Source: Mya arenaria (Eukaryota > Mollusca > Bivalvia > Myida > Myidae). From it: DNA of 64,000 bases. Location: positions 16,012,366 through 16,076,365 of the forward strand of contig NC_069130.1 in NCBI RefSeq assembly GCF_026914265.1. Reading direction: 5' to 3'. The stretch's first letter is position 1; every line of letters starts with the position of its first letter. Both the position numbers and the translations under genes were made by a program. This document shows positions 36,275-49,695 of the stretch, in pieces. The notes below the pieces were generated by a model, which did no database searches, was not told where the DNA came from, and saw only the letters and a list, made by a program, of their open reading frames with translations.

Positions 36275-36935
36275 CCCCCAAAACAAAGTTTGGGGGGAGG
36301 GTATACTGGAATCGGGTTGTCCGTCTGTCCGTCTGTCTGTCTGTCTGTCCGTCTGTCCGTCTGTCCGTCCGTTTTTTTTTGTCCGGGATTCATCTTTGTC
36401 GTTATTGAACAAATCTTTTTCAAACTTTCAGATATTATTGGCCATGATGTAAACTTGCGCCTCTGTGAAATTGGTACGGGTCACATGACCCTGACCAGAG
36501 TTATCTCCCCTTGATGTGTTAAAGTAGGCAAAATAAGCCCTGTCCGGGATTCATCTTTGTTATTATTCAACAAATCTTTATCAAACTTTCAGAAATTAAT
36601 GGCCATGTTGTAAACTTTCGCCTCTGTGAATTTGGTACAGGTCACATGACCCTGACTGGAGTTATCTCCCCTTGATGTGTTAAAGTAGGCAAAATAAGCC
36701 CTGTCCGGGATTCATCTTTGTTATTATTCAACAAATCTTTATCAAACTTTCGGAAATTAATGGCCATGTTGTAAACTTTCGCCTCTGTGAATTTGGTACA
36801 GGTCACATGACCCTGACTGGAGTTATCTCCCCTTGTAGGCAAAATTAGCTTTGTCCGGCCTAACTCCAGGGCAAACAACCTAGACATGGAGGGGTGGGGG
36901 GGTATTCGTTAGCCTATGGCTTACAGTTCTAGTTT
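36275..36935. repeat. Helitron-like/pearl-like repeat with a CCGTCTGT tract and three ~160-bp units
   Basis: The leader is a hairpin (ACCCCCCAAAACAAAGTTTG then GGGGGGAGGGTATA), followed by a pyrimidine-rich CCGTCTGTCCGTC microsatellite. Three direct units follow, each with TCCGGGATTCATCTTTGT and GTCACATGACCCTGAC. The tail is GGGGTATTCGTTAGCC ... TTCTAGTT. The leader-microsatellite-core-tail order resembles oyster pearl elements (non-autonomous rolling-circle relatives). Confidence 0.75.
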
Positions 36936-37835
36936 TTTCTTGTTCAGAGGTTTTAGAATTATACAATCAGACACTTGAACACTGATCTACTATTATGGGA
37001 GAAAAGTTGTATTAATCAAGAAGTATTACTTTAAGATAATTGTTTAATAATAACTGTGTTCATTGCTATTTTTTGACTGTGATAAAAAAATGTTCAGCAT
37101 TATTGTTAAATATTGATTTATCCTACCTCTGTATTTTGTATTACAAAATCATGGAATTTTTTCTATAACCATTATTTAAAAAAAATCGGTAAAACTAACG
37201 AGTGTTGTATTTTTTAAATCCTTTGTTTTTTTCCACTTTTAAAAGAAATTGTACCTTTCGGTATATCTTCTTAAAACGGTATAACATTTTATTCCTACTT
37301 GTAAATTATGAATTGCTTACTATATTTGTTGGACCATTTAAATGAACGTAGACACTGTACAGAGAACATGTTGTTCATCTTTTATATTGGTACATACCAA
37401 AAATTGTCAGAATCTTTTCTCTTAAAGATTCACTCTACTCCCCCCCACCCCCCGAAAAAGTACTACAAATAATACAATTGCTTTATATTGCCGGAAAGGA
37501 TTAATAAATATCGAAAACAATGTGTTTTTATAAAGGATTCCTCAGTCAATATCGTGTTTCATTTAAGTAACTTCACACTAGCAATAAACTTGCGAGATGA
37601 AATGAATGTGCATATTTTCTGGTATATATAGGTTTATCAGCTTATGTTATGAATCAAGCTAATTGTATAATAAATCATCAACTTACATAACAACTTAGAA
37701 AATGACAGGAATTTATCGGTAACAATCTGGGGCCACTCAATATTCGGGTTTTTTCGTATTCGACTTTAATTGCCTGTTAACAGAGTTTTAAAAAGGTAAA
37801 TTCACGCGCACCAACAACCTTTCAACGCTCTCGGC
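36936..37835. other. Spacer without a supported gene
   Basis: AT-rich, with a poly-C tract near 37440. No coding or repeat structure recognised. Confidence 0.5.
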
Positions 37836-37839
37836 ACTT

Positions 37840-40765
37840 TTATGCCCCCGAAGGTGGGCATATTAAAATCGCACCGTCCGTCCGTCCGTCCGTCCGTCCG
37901 TCCGGCTCTGTAACTTTCCCTTGTATGGACAGATTTTAAAATCCACATACCAAGACGACGTGTGGCGTGCAAGACTCGTGTCCCTACCTCAAAGGTCAAG
38001 GTCACACTTAGTGTTTATTCACAATGGAGTGCTGCATATAAGGACATAGAGTATAGGCTGTCGTGTCCGGGCTGTAACTTTCTCTTGTATGGACAGATTT
38101 TAAAATAACTTGCCACATGTGTACCACATACCAAGACGACGTTTCGCGTGCAAGACCCGTGTCCCTACCTCAAAGGTCAAGGTCACACTTAGTGTTTATT
38201 CACAATGGAGTGCTGCATATAAGAACATAGAGTACAGGTTGTCGTGTCCGGGCTGTAACTTTCCCTTGTATGGACAGATTTTAAACTAACTTGCCACATG
38301 TGTTCCACATACCAAGACGACGTGTCGCGTGCAAGACCCGTGTCCCTGCCTCAAAGGTCAAGGTCACACTTAGTGTTTATTCACAATGGAGTGCTGCATA
38401 TAAGGACATAGAGTATAGGTTGTCGTGTCCTGTATGTAACTTTCTCTTGTATGGACATATTTTAAAATAACTTGTCACATGTGTTCCACATACCAAGACG
38501 ACGTGTCGCGTGCAAGACCCGTTGTCCCTACCTCAAAGGTCAAGGTCACACTTAGTGTTTATTTACAATGGAGTGCTGCATATAAGGACATAGAGTATAG
38601 GTTGTCGTGTCCGGGCTGTAACTTTCCCTTGTATGGACAGATTTTAAAATAACTTGGCAAATGTGTTCCACATACCAAGACGACGTGTCGCGTGCAAAAC
38701 CCGTGTCCCTAACTCAAAGGTCAAGGTCACACTTAGAGTTTATTTACAATGGAGTGCTGCATATAACGACATAGAGTATAGGTTGTCTTGTCCGGGCTGT
38801 AACTTTCCCTTGTATGGACAGATTTTAAAATAACTTGCCACATGTGTTCCACATACCAAGACGACGTGTCGCCTGCAAGACCCGTGTCCCTACCTCAAAG
38901 GTCAAGGTCACACTTAGTGTTTATTCACAATGGAGTGCTGCATAAAAGGACATAGAGTATAGGTTGTCGAGTCCGGGCTGTAACTTTCTCTTGTATGGAC
39001 AGATTTTAAAATAACTTGTCACATGTGTTCCACATACCAAGACGACGTGTCGTGTGCAAGACCCGTGTCCCTGCCTCAAAAGTCAAGGTCACACATAGTG
39101 TTTATTCACAATGGAGTGCTGCATATAAGGACATAGAGTATAGGTTGTCGTGTCCGGGCTGTAACTTTCTCTTGTATGGACAGATTTTAAAATAACGGCC
39201 ACATGTGTACCACATACCAAGACGACGTGTCGCGTGCAAGACCCGTGTCCCTACCTCAAAGGTCAAGGTCACACTTAGTGTTTATTCACAATGGAGTGCT
39301 GCATATAAGGACAAAGAGTACAGGTTGTCGTGTCCGGGCTGTAACTTTCCCTTGTATGGACAGATTTTAAAATAACTTGCCACATGTGTTCCACATACCA
39401 AGACGACGTGTTGCGTGCAAGACCCGTGTCCCTACCTCAAAGGTCAAGGTCACACTTAGTGTTTATTCACAATGGAGTGCTGCATATAAGGACATAGAGT
39501 ATAGGTTGTCGTGTCCTGTATGTAACTTTCTCTTGTATGGACAGATTTTAAAATAACTTGTCACATGTGTTCCACATACCCAGTCGACGTGTCGCGTGCA
39601 AGACCCGTTGTCCATACCTCAAAGGTCAAGGTCACACTTAGTGTTTATTTACAATGGAGTGCTGCATATAATGACATAGAGTATAGGTTGTCGTGTCCGG
39701 GCTGTAACTTTCCCTTGTATGGACAGATTTTAAAATAACTTGGCAAATGTGTTCCACATACCAAGACGACGTGTCGCGTGCAAAACCCGTGTCCCTACCT
39801 CAAAGGTCAAGGTCACACTTAGAGTTTATTTACAATGGAGTGCTGCATATAACGACATAGAGTATAGGTTGTCTTGTCCGGGCTGTAACTTTCCCTTGTA
39901 TGGACAGATTTTAAAATAACTTGCCACATGTGTTCCACATACCAAGACGACGTGTCGCCTGCAAGACACGTGTCCCTACCTCAAAGGTCAAGGTCACACT
40001 TAGTGTTTATTCACAATGGAGTGCTGCATAAAAGGACATAGAGTATAGGTTGTCGTGTCCGGGCTGTAACTTTCTCTTGTATGGACAGATTTTAAAATAA
40101 CTTGCCACATGTGTTCCACATACAAAGACAACGTGTCGTGTGCAAGACCCGTGTCCCTGCCTCAAAGGTCAAGGTCACACATAGTGTTTATTAACAATGG
40201 AGTGCTGCATATAAGGACATAGAGTATAGGTTGTCGTGTCCGGGCTGTAACTTTCCCTTGTATGGACAGATTTTAATAAAAACCTTGACACATGTGTTCC
40301 ACATACCAAGACGACGTGTCGCGTGCAAGACCCGTGTCCCTACCTCAAAGGTCAAGGTCACACTTAGTGTTTATTCACAATGGAGTGCTGCATATAAGGA
40401 CATAGAGTATAGGTTGTCGTGTCAGGGCTGTTACTTTCCCTTGTATGGACATATTTTAAAATCACTTGCTACATGTGTTCCACATACCAAGACAACGTGT
40501 CGTGTGCAAGACCCATGTCCCTACCTCTTAGGTGAAAGATACACTAAGTGTTTATTCACAAGGGAATTCTGAATATAAGGACATAACAGTGTAGGTTGTC
40601 AAGTATGGGTGGTATTTTTTATGTTCAGAGGCAATTTAAAATAACTTGCCATATGTATTTGACACGTAAAGGCAAGATCAACTTTTCATGTACTGACCTT
40701 GTTCGTAGGTCAATGTCACATTCGGGGGCATTCGTCACATACTGTGACAGCTCTTGTTAATTATG
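37840..40765. repeat. 181-bp tandem array (~15 units) inside a pearl-like element, with a 6-unit higher-order repeat
   Basis: The leader is TATGCCCCCGAAGGTGGGCA, a hairpin, followed by (CCGT)n. Units start at about 37904, 38071, 38252, 38434, 38615 and so on to ~40428; each has GGCTGTAACTTTCCCTTGTA and AAGGTCAAGGTCACACTTAG. Marker variants repeat at 1,086 bases: TCCTGTATGTAAC at 38429 and 39515, and CACTTAGAGTTTATTTACA near 38730 and 39817. The last unit decays near 40600, and the tail has CATTCGGGGGCATTCGTCAC, inverted to the leader, ending CTCTTGTT. Its open frames are artefacts. Confidence 0.9.
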
Positions 40766-41035
40766 CATTGGACAAATTTAGTTATTAAAAAATAGTAAGG
40801 GGCGATTCTACAGTAGGTAGATAACCATAACAGCACGATTCTTTTCGAAAACAAGCCAGATTTGTCCATGCATGATTGGATAATGGCCATTGAAATAATA
40901 AAAAAGCTATTTTAAGCCAAGTCTAGAATAACAGAGAGGCAACCTGTTTTTAGAATGTGCAGTTGGTTTTCTGTTTTATTTTCCCTTGTATTTTTAAAGA
41001 GGTGAAACATATCAGGGTTGTTTTCAGATTACATA
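40766..41035. other. Spacer
   Basis: No feature seen. Confidence 0.5.
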
Positions 41036-41520
41036 TACTGTGCTTTGATCTACTTTCTTATTTTTGAAGCTAAAGCAATACAATTTAGACCACGGGCATA
41101 TTTTGCAAATAAGTATCAATGTCTTTCTCGGATGACCGTGTCTCTGACCTTTTGACCTACTTTCAGTTTTGAAAACAGATATCAGAAATGTCCTCGAATG
41201 ACCTTGACTGTGACCTTTTTACCTTCTTTCTTATTTTTGAGGCTACAGTCAGAAAGTTCGGACCATGCGTAGTTAAACACAAACATCGTTGTGCCTACTT
41301 TCTTATTTTTAAAGCAACAGGAATGAAATTTTAGATTATTTGTACAGAAAACAAATGTCAGTGTTGGCCGGTGATGACACTGACTTTGCAAACAAATATT
41401 GATATTGACATTGACAGGCGACCTTTTGACCTACTTCCTTATTTTTAAAACTACAGCGATGCAATTTGGACCATGTGAACAGTTTTAAGAACAAATATCA
41501 AGCTTAAATATTTGATATGT
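41036..41520. repeat. Degenerate tandem repeat (~115 bp)
   Basis: Four eroded units are marked by CTACTTTCTTATTTTT, TTTAGACCA/TTTGGACCATG and GACCTTTTGACCTACTT. The family looks like other mollusc GACCTT-rich repeats. No gene. Confidence 0.6.
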
Positions 41521-43080
41521 AGCGTTGTATAATAGTCCTCTACCAAGATTGTTGAAATTATGCCCCTAATTTCAAAATTGGTTCCACAACGTATCACCTG
41601 TGTTACATAAAGATTAAATGGAATAAAACTTAAAATTGTTTTGCCTGGAACAAAAAGGCCTATTGGTAAGATATTTGGTGTGAAACATTGTCTAATGACA
41701 ACAAAGGTATAAAACTTTCACTCATTTTAGTGATTACGGGCCATCATGACCCGCTTGGTATTGTATCTAAATTAAATATATACAGCAGTTCGATATTCAT
41801 GAGACCTCCATTTTCTTCTGAAAGACCAACCAGATCCGCTCATGTGTGAGTAGATGTTTGCCCTTGAAATTGTATAAACCTTATCAAAGTATACTCTAAG
41901 TGAACAATTGTTAAAGATAGTTGTGCATTATTGGTGTCTGTACCACTTTGCCCTTTGGAACATGGTTCACTTTAAGTATGTAGTGTTACTAGTATGTGCA
42001 TGCTGTGGATATGAACTGCTGTCGCTGGTATATATTTAATGAGTTCATCCAACTAATCAGCTTACTACATTTCATGTTGAACATGCAACGTTTTCAGCTA
42101 ACCCAAATACAAATCGTTCTAAGTGGACTTTAAGTATATTGGCTATTACCCATGCATACAAACTCAGTTACTCTGAATGAAAATTACCACAAGAGCCTTC
42201 CCAGTAGAGCATAGGCCATCATGGATCTCCTGTTTAAAATTACAACGTATTTTGTCTAACATGACGATTTTTGAATGCTATTTTGTAAGGTAATATGCTT
42301 ATTAGAAGTTTACTATAGCATTTAAAACAAATCCATTTTGAGTCTTGAAGTAACATCGGCCGAGACCTTTAACTCAACTGTACGATATCGATTTTCTTAT
42401 GTAAACATGAGTTTACACAAATGCATGACAAACATTCGGACAGATGGAAATCCATTGCAAAAAAACACAATAATTATCCCCAGAATAGGGATTCTTATTA
42501 ATTTTGAACCATGCTTATTTAAGTTACATATACAATTTGTATATATATACATGTACACAATAAACTTAGAGATGTTCTGTGTATATATACATGCCTGCCA
42601 TCTATATTATTGTCTAAACATACAGAGACAATAATGCATACAGGCTATTGGACTAAGATGAATAAGAACTGTTTAAAATGAAGAATTTATTTTAAAAAAT
42701 CATTTTATACAAACAAAGGTATAAAATCCATACTTGACTTACATATATTTAAAAGAAGATATAGTTAAATATCACACTTAATATCACAAATTCTAATATC
42801 GTAAATTCAACAACAGACAACTGTATATCAGGAAACAAATAAACTCTAAAACAACAATAATATCTTCTTAAGGTATAAGAAATCAGTAATTAAATAAAAA
42901 ATTGCAAAATTGTTTGTCGCCTGTCAGGTGCCCATCATAGTCAAACCAAACTAACAAGAAATATTTTATGTGCCAAAAAAGAATGCAAAATAATTGTATA
43001 TAAATTCAATGCCTCTGCACTTTAAGTAAATGCATAATAATATTATTAGACATATTTCGATATGGTAACTTAGTGTTGTA
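41521..43080. other. Spacer without a supported gene
   Basis: A 98-codon open frame at 42338-42634 is AT-rich and low in complexity towards its end, with no family resemblance. Nothing else seen. Confidence 0.45.
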
Positions 43081-43600
43081 AAGATTTGATGACAAAAATA
43101 CTCCAACTAAAGACCTGTCAAACTAGATTTGGTCACATTTTGAAAATTGACAAGGGCCACAACTCCACAGCAAATAATACTGTAAGGCTGTTGATAGAAA
43201 TGTGTAAATATTTTATGCCAATAAACAGTGTTAACAAAGTCTGGAACATATCGGATAAAATATTTAACAAATCAGATAGAGTGGACAGGGAGAATTTGGT
43301 CAAAAATTGACAAATTAAGTGCTAATTACCTCTGGGTAAAAAATTGATCTGGCTGTTGATCTAACTCGAGGTTTTATGACCAGAAACATTGTGACCAAGT
43401 TTGGTAAAAATTGAAAAAAGAAATATTTAAGTAAGAGGGGAACAAAATAGTTTTGGTATCTCATTCAGACCAATCAAGAAAAATTACTCTGGACTCCATG
43501 GAGCGATCTCACTGTTGATCGAACACAGTTATGATATTATGTCAACATGCATTTAGGTCCAATATCGGATAAGAAATGCTCAAGTAAGACAGCAAACATG
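43081..43600. repeat. Degenerate tandem repeat, ~170 bp
   Basis: About three eroded units carry GTGACCAAGTTTGGT/TTGGTCAAAAATTGA and TGGCTGTTGATCTAACTCG. It is an old dispersed repeat; the open frame at 43086-43310 lies inside it and is not a gene. Confidence 0.45.
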
Positions 43601-44685
43601 AAAGTACTATGCAGCAGACAACAACAACATGATCGCTTAAACTCTGCTATGACATGCAGGGTACATACATGTAACAACTAAATCATAAAAGGAATATCTA
43701 ATGCAAAGTTCACCAACATTTCGAAGAGAGCCTTTGATACATGCAACACTTGTTGTTAGTCATGTAACAAATTTTGTGTATACGTATTTGATAACAAAAA
43801 GTGTATTTTATTCTGGTAACTGTAAAACAGACAAGGCACAGTTTTAACATGTAATATGTATACACAACTAATACAAGGAGCAAATAGACTAGAGATATGC
43901 AAAGAATTAAAAAAAAACTTCTTTTCTTTTCTTTTTTAACTGACTATAATTTTGAATATTTGCTGCTGTAGCTAGAAGTGGTTTGTTTACAGTGAACATG
44001 GCTTATTTGTTTATCAGTGTGGACTAGAAAATTTGATTTCAAAAATGTTTTTTAAATCAAATTTGCTGATCTGCAATAACTCTGCAAAACATTGGCAAAA
44101 TAATTATTGATATAACTTAGATGCATTAGTTTAAAAATATGTTGAAGAATTTTATAGGGATTTGGCAAACGATTATATTAATTGTAAGTCTAAGAAAATG
44201 ATTTGTTTAAACAACAGGTGTATAATGACTCTTTCTGGGACTTAGGCTCTGATAAAATAGAAAGTTTGCTTAAGAATTTCAATTCATTTTCAATTGAAAA
44301 AAAAATAATTAAGAGTTAAGAGTAGACCAAGAACTACTCTTTTTCTCTAAATTTCAACATAAAAATAATGTTTCGAAAAACTGGATTTACAACATGGATA
44401 TGTATTTTTGAATGCCAACATTACATGACCCTGAATATCGATCCATCACCCGGTCTAACAGGGGTGGGGATTGATTCCCCCTGAATGCAAAAATATAATT
44501 ATGTACCAGTATTTTCAGTCTATCTGAGTGGGAAAATTTCAGCTAGATTGCTTTTTTTGTACAAGATATACAATATAAAATGTACAGTGCTTTTCAGTTA
44601 AACAGAAAGGCTTGTTTAAATAAAATGCTTTTAAAAGCAGAACACGCAACATAATGCCTGCACCTGAGTGATTGATAATTGAGGA
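43601..44685. other. Spacer without a supported gene
   Basis: AT-rich, no recognisable feature. Confidence 0.5.
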
Positions 44686-44689
44686 TAAT

Positions 44690-44905
44690 CATAAATGCTC
44701 TGGTTTTCTGAGCAAAATCTCCTGAAAACCATTCAAAAAATATGGCAAGTACATGCAAAAAGTATTGACTGTGTTGATAGACTCCTTAAAAATCCTCTGG
44801 TTTCCTGAGCAAAATCCCTGGAAAGCCTTTGAGAAATATGGCATGTTTGGCAATATAGACTGTGTTTTAGACTCATTAAAAAAAGGTTTTCTGATCAAAT
44901 TCTCT
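44690..44905. repeat. Tandem repeat (~105 bp, two to three units)
   Basis: Units share CTGGTTTYCTGAGCAAAATC, TGGAAAGCC/TGAAAACCATT and ATATGGCA, with TTGACTGTGTTGATAGACTC against TAGACTGTGTTTTAGACTC. Short and partly decayed. Confidence 0.7.
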
Positions 44906-45680
44906 ATTAAGATCTAGAGAAATAAGGCATGAATTGTACGCATTTAAGTTTAAGACTGTTTTAAAACCTTTACAATTTAGAAAATGTAAAATATGGAAAA
45001 AAATTACCAAAGGTGGATATAATTTAGGACTAAATTCTAAGCTGCACTCACACAAATTTACTGTTTTGACAACTTTTTTTGTCTTTGAATGAGCCAATTT
45101 TTGAGTAAACATCTGGAAACCAGTGATACAAGACAGCTCATAAAATATCAGATCACAGTTTTGACATATTTATGTTCCAAAATTGATATTTTGTGGCTAA
45201 AAGAATTGCTAACACTTTATTATAAGAAAAATGAATTTTTTGGCAATTTCCCAAACAATTGTGAGTTGTTATAATGTGAGTTATTTTATAGGACTGAATT
45301 AAAGGCATTGAGGCCAAAATCAGCTGATTCTGAGACATAAACTAAAAAAAAATGTCATAATTGTCAATCTGTGAGAGTGCATCTTTAAGTTTTTCTTTTC
45401 AATGAAATGAGTGAAAACTTGCTGCGTTGTCCATAATCCTTAATTATTAAGTATTTTCATGACAATATATGGAAAAACATCACAAACAAATTATACAAAA
45501 CTTACTAGTGAACTATCTCATATATATAATTCCACAAAACATAGATTCTTCAATCCAGTTTGGTTTCAAAACAAAATTGTCAGTAGTTTGGGTGTCAGAA
45601 TTGAAGAAGAGTTCTAGGATTCAGTAGCACCCTTCTGCTCTCATGGAGACTAGAATGGTAACCCATTTGCCTTCAGAGAA
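44906..45680. other. Spacer without a supported gene
   Basis: AT-rich, with short open frames only. Confidence 0.5.
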
Positions 45681-46130
45681 TTAAAGAGACTGTACACCAG
45701 ATTGGCACCAAAAAAAGTATTTTTCTGTTACGAATCTCAGGACAATTATTTAATAAAATGTTTTACTCTTTGATATCATAATTGTAAAAAAAATACCAAA
45801 ATGCAGTCCAGTGTTGTATTCACTGTGCCACGAAGGCTTATTCTTACCAGGTGGAATATTTTAGCTATATACCTAACTTGGTAATATCATGTGATAATAT
45901 CGACTAGCCAATCACACATAAGGAATGAATTCTACTAGGTAGACATACCTAGTAATATTTTTTAATGGAAAAGTTAAAAAAAACTGCGAAAAATAAATGA
46001 ATTGTAAACTATGTGGTACTTCAGTTAGTAAGTTTCAATGCATTGTACACATCAATACCAAGTTTATGTCAGTTTTCGACAATTTTCTTTTATTTTCGCT
46101 ATTTCATCATACGGAGTACAGCCCCTTTAA
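45681..46130 (-). mobile_element. MITE copy (TTAAAG...TGTACACC family) downstream of the ASB-like gene
   Basis: The ends are TTAAAGAGACTGTACACC and, on the other strand, TTAAAGGGGCTGTACTCC. The interior shares ATACCTAACTTGGTAATATC and GATATCATA with 3159-3670. The tRNA-like part is reduced to GCAGTCCAGTGTTGTATTCA. An AT-only target (AA/AT) flanks it. Confidence 0.75.
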
Positions 46131-46417
46131 ATGCTCGAGACTGTGAAATATTTTTTTTGTTTTGTCTAAAACTTTTAATTAGACTGTAAATACATACACA
46201 CAAAGTCTTATACTTAACAGGTATCTGGTAGTTGAAACCTAATACTAATTCAATTAAGCACAATTTCCAACATTTTCTGCTAAATTCATTATGTTCAAGT
46301 TCTTCATAGCCCAAGTCAGTGGGCCATTTTTACCCTTAGCACCCTGTCCCTTTTCTGCAGCACCCTGTCCTTTTTCAATCCTGGCTAAAATCCTAATTGA
46401 AGGCTGGTTACAAAGGT

Positions 46418-48110
46418 TTATAATTCATCAAGATCATCAAGGCAAATATAACTAACAAGGATGGCAGGTAAACCTAGATCTGCACTTCTTAAGTCCTCAA
46501 TATTGTTACTCAAACTTTGTCTTATTGCACACCTGCATGCCTGCTTGAGAGACATAGGATGGTAAACCAAGTCAGTTAACATTTCACCCAGAGGTTCATA
46601 AGTACTTGACATGAAGTCCAAGATCCGTTTTTCATTGGCAAGCTTTTGGTATTTAATTCCAGCTAAACATAGCATTTTCACAGTTTTTGTTTGTAGTTTT
46701 GACATGGCCACATAAAGAGGAAACAATGTGAGGTCACATCCAACTAAATCGGGATTAAAATAAAACTGAGTATTTGCAAATGCCGATCCAACTCTATGAC
46801 TAGCAATAAACTTGCAGTTCATTTTTAACAACTTCTTTACTGCATTGTGATTATTACACTTGATAGCATAGAGAAGCGGCGTATTCATATACACATCCCC
46901 AGCACTATATCAACACCAGATTTGAGGAGCAGTTCAATACATTTGTTATTGTCCTCAAGAGTTGCTAGTTTGCCTTTCCAGAATGATTTTTATCAACTAC
47001 AATGTGCAAGGAATTAACTCCCTTTGTAAAGTCCTTACTCCCTATGTTACATCCAGCATCGATCATAATCTTCATAGCCCTCCAGTCGCGCAATCTGGCG
47101 GTCCACAATAAAGGACTGAAGCCACTACAGTCCTTTATGTTTAAATCTATTCCTGGTTGTTGTACAAGCAACTCGAGGAAATTGTGTTTCACATTTTCAA
47201 TGGCAATGTGCAAAGCTGACAAAATGAAGAGTTATTAAGCAGTTATGTGTTACTGTTTACCGTGTATAATGAATACAAACACGTTTTACATATACGATAC
47301 GAAAAAGAAGTGGAACACCCTTTACAAAAACTTCAAGCCCTTTATATGTCAATTGCGAATATATTGTTTAAATACGGGACTGAATTTTAGTGTGATAATA
47401 CATGTTTCCATGATTCATGAAAATGAGCCCATCATTTAGGCGACTCCGTCGGTCTAACTGTTAAAACGCGTTCATTCTTCCATTGCCACTCCATTACAAT
47501 GCGTCTTTTCAAACATGCAATGTTCAATAATGAATTTGAAGAATAGAAATAATAAATAAATTTATGATAACTCGTTTTAGCACCATTCAGTGAAATAATG
47601 AGTATATACACTGAAGGTTGTAAACGACCGTGAACTTTATCAAACCTAAAATGTCCGTGTACTTTATCAATTTGGTTTTAGTTCATTTTCGACTTTGAAA
47701 TAACTATAAGAAGTTCAATAATACACGCTGAAAACTTTAAAATAATTAAAATGTGCTTAAAATAAGATTTGTGTATGAATTATTTACGGCTAACATGAAG
47801 TAAAGCGATATATTTGTCCAAAGCGTGTACTTTGCCTTAGATTTCAACTCTGAAAATCAGTTGGTCAAGATTCTCAGGAAAACTTTAGGATATTAGAGAA
47901 AGTTCTTTATTACCGTTGATAGAGCTTTTAAATGCGGGGTTTATGGTCTTTATTTCACAAACATTCTCAAAATATTAAGAAAGTTATCTCTAAAAACCTT
48001 ACCTGAATCGAGCGTGTTGACATTTGTTGCCGTGCACTTTACCAAATAAGTCACGTGGGTTTTCAACCGTGTTAATGTGGCAAGAACTTCCAAAACAAAT
48101 AGCTCAAAGG
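46418..48110 (-). pseudogene. Ankyrin-repeat/SOCS-box (ASB-type) gene, 3' part, two frameshifts
   Basis: The minus-strand exon 47215-46418 starts after TCATTTTGTCAG. It joins, in phase, an upstream exon that ends at 48003 (donor GTAAGG) and begins near 48100, giving NVNTLDS|ALHIAIENVKH. Ankyrin repeats follow: LHIAIENVKHNFLELLVQQ, SGFSPLLWTARLRDWRAMK, NTPLLYAIKCNNHNAVKKLL. The C-terminal MSLKQACRCAIRQSL and LPAILVSYICL form a SOCS box, the Elongin-binding module of ASB proteins, which are Cullin-5 ubiquitin-ligase substrate receptors. The frame breaks near 46972 (after KNHSGK) and near 46900 (at GATATAGTGCTGGGG). Each break looks like a 1-base loss or 2-base gain, so the two do not cancel. 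The second is next to a GGGG run, so assembly error is possible. Exons further upstream are not seen. Confidence is high for the family, moderate for pseudogene status. Confidence 0.75.
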
Positions 48111-49449
48111 ATTATCGACGAAAATAATTTAATCAAATGAAAGTAAAGTCCGCTACAGATGATCCTAAATCGGCAAATACAGTATTATGTCATAACACGC
48201 CTAGAGTTGTCAATGCGAGCCAGTAGTAGGCCGATGATACATCATTTAACATGACAAAAAATAACGCAAGAATCATGTTGCTGTCTCATCTGAATTTCCT
48301 CGTTTAACAAAACAGCGCATACTGGTTTCCCAGTGCTTTTATTACCTTTAATAGTATCATTTATTTTGATATAAAGGTCTTACGTGTGAAGATTGTTTGC
48401 TTATAAACAGAAAGTGGAATTCACTTAGACATAGTTTTTGTATATTAATGTATCAACACATGGATACAAGAAATAAAAGAGTATTTAAAAATGTCATAAT
48501 TTTTCACGTATATCAATTTTAGCGCGTGTTAACAAAAAGTAAACTGGATCACATTGCCTATGTTCTGTACCTGCGTAATTTATTAGTGCGGAAACTGAAT
48601 GTCGTAAAATAAGCAAGTGTTAAATAATTATTAAATACTACGCCCATAAGTGAATGTTTATAAAGTGCTGAAAATGTATCGGTCCTTTTCATATGTTATT
48701 AATAAATTAGATCTCGTTCAAAGTGTTTCAAATCATGTCAATAAATTAGTGGAAACTAAAATGACATTCCCAATAGTCTAAAATCTAACACCACCTCCTG
48801 ACAATGCAACTCAACTCAACTCCTTTATTGCATAAAACATATAAACATGCTTATAGCAAGGCATATAAAGGCATGGAAGTATGCAGTATCTAAAAGTGTT
48901 CACATAAGAGCAAAATATTACTATGGATGGAACTGAAATTCAATCCTAATTTTCATTGTAGATTTACTGTTACTGACAGGTTATTTCAGAGTTTCCAGAT
49001 AATTTATTGACAAATATTTGCTTTTTTGCTCATTTGTAATACTAGATTTTATACATATATTTATATGAGTCGCGGTGTGTTTATGTATCGATCACATTCA
49101 CTATGCTAATGATGTGGTGATTTCCTAAATTAAAAAAACAGAGTTTTCCTTATCTTTGATAGTTTTAACATATTAGGGCTGTTTTCTATTTGTAATGACT
49201 GTACATGGAGAATACATTCAATATAATGGTTAAGAAACAACAGTCCTACACAATCTCATTTTTAAAGGATATATTCTACTTGAAACGTCTTCTGAAAAAC
49301 TATAACGTCAGAGAATTAACTCTCGTGATATGATATAATGATTCAATAACAGACACAGGGACAATCACGGAAGTATTCCATCTTACCAATATCATGTTTA
49401 AAGGTACCCGGATAGAGACCACACATATACATAATACATCAAACAAGAG
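48111..49449. other. Spacer upstream of the ASB-like exons
   Basis: No further ankyrin exon recognised. CTCAACTCCTTTATTGCATA near 48818 resembles the 3' end of retroposed elements read on the minus strand, without more support. Confidence 0.35.
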
Positions 49450-49695
49450 CCATACTGCTTCAAGACAGCAAACATTACACAGTTATCAATTTATCTTCTT
49501 TGGTAACTGTTACAGCAACAGCCCTGGTACAGTCAGTAAAAAGGGATCGTAAATACAGAAAGCCCTGTAGCTTTTAACAAAGCCATACTGCTTCAAGACA
49601 GCAAACATTACACAGTTATCAATATATCTTCATTTGTAACTGTTATGGCAATAGCCCTGATACGGAAAGGGTAAACGTTAATTAACGATGGTAAA
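49450..49695. repeat. Two-unit tandem duplication (~130 bp)
   Basis: AGCCATACTGCTTCAAGACA, CATTACACAGTTATCAAT and TAACTGTTAYRGCAAYAGCC occur at ~49448 and again at ~49578. The second unit is slightly diverged. Confidence 0.85.

Noticed and set aside
36290..36514. Open frame with CPSVCLSVRLSVCPSV
   Set aside because: Translation of the CCGTCTGT microsatellite of a pearl-like element.
40231..40572. 113-codon open frame with repeated HVFHIPRRRVACKTR-type segments
   Set aside because: It spans two 181-bp satellite units, and other units have stops or frame changes in the same frame; a repeat artefact.
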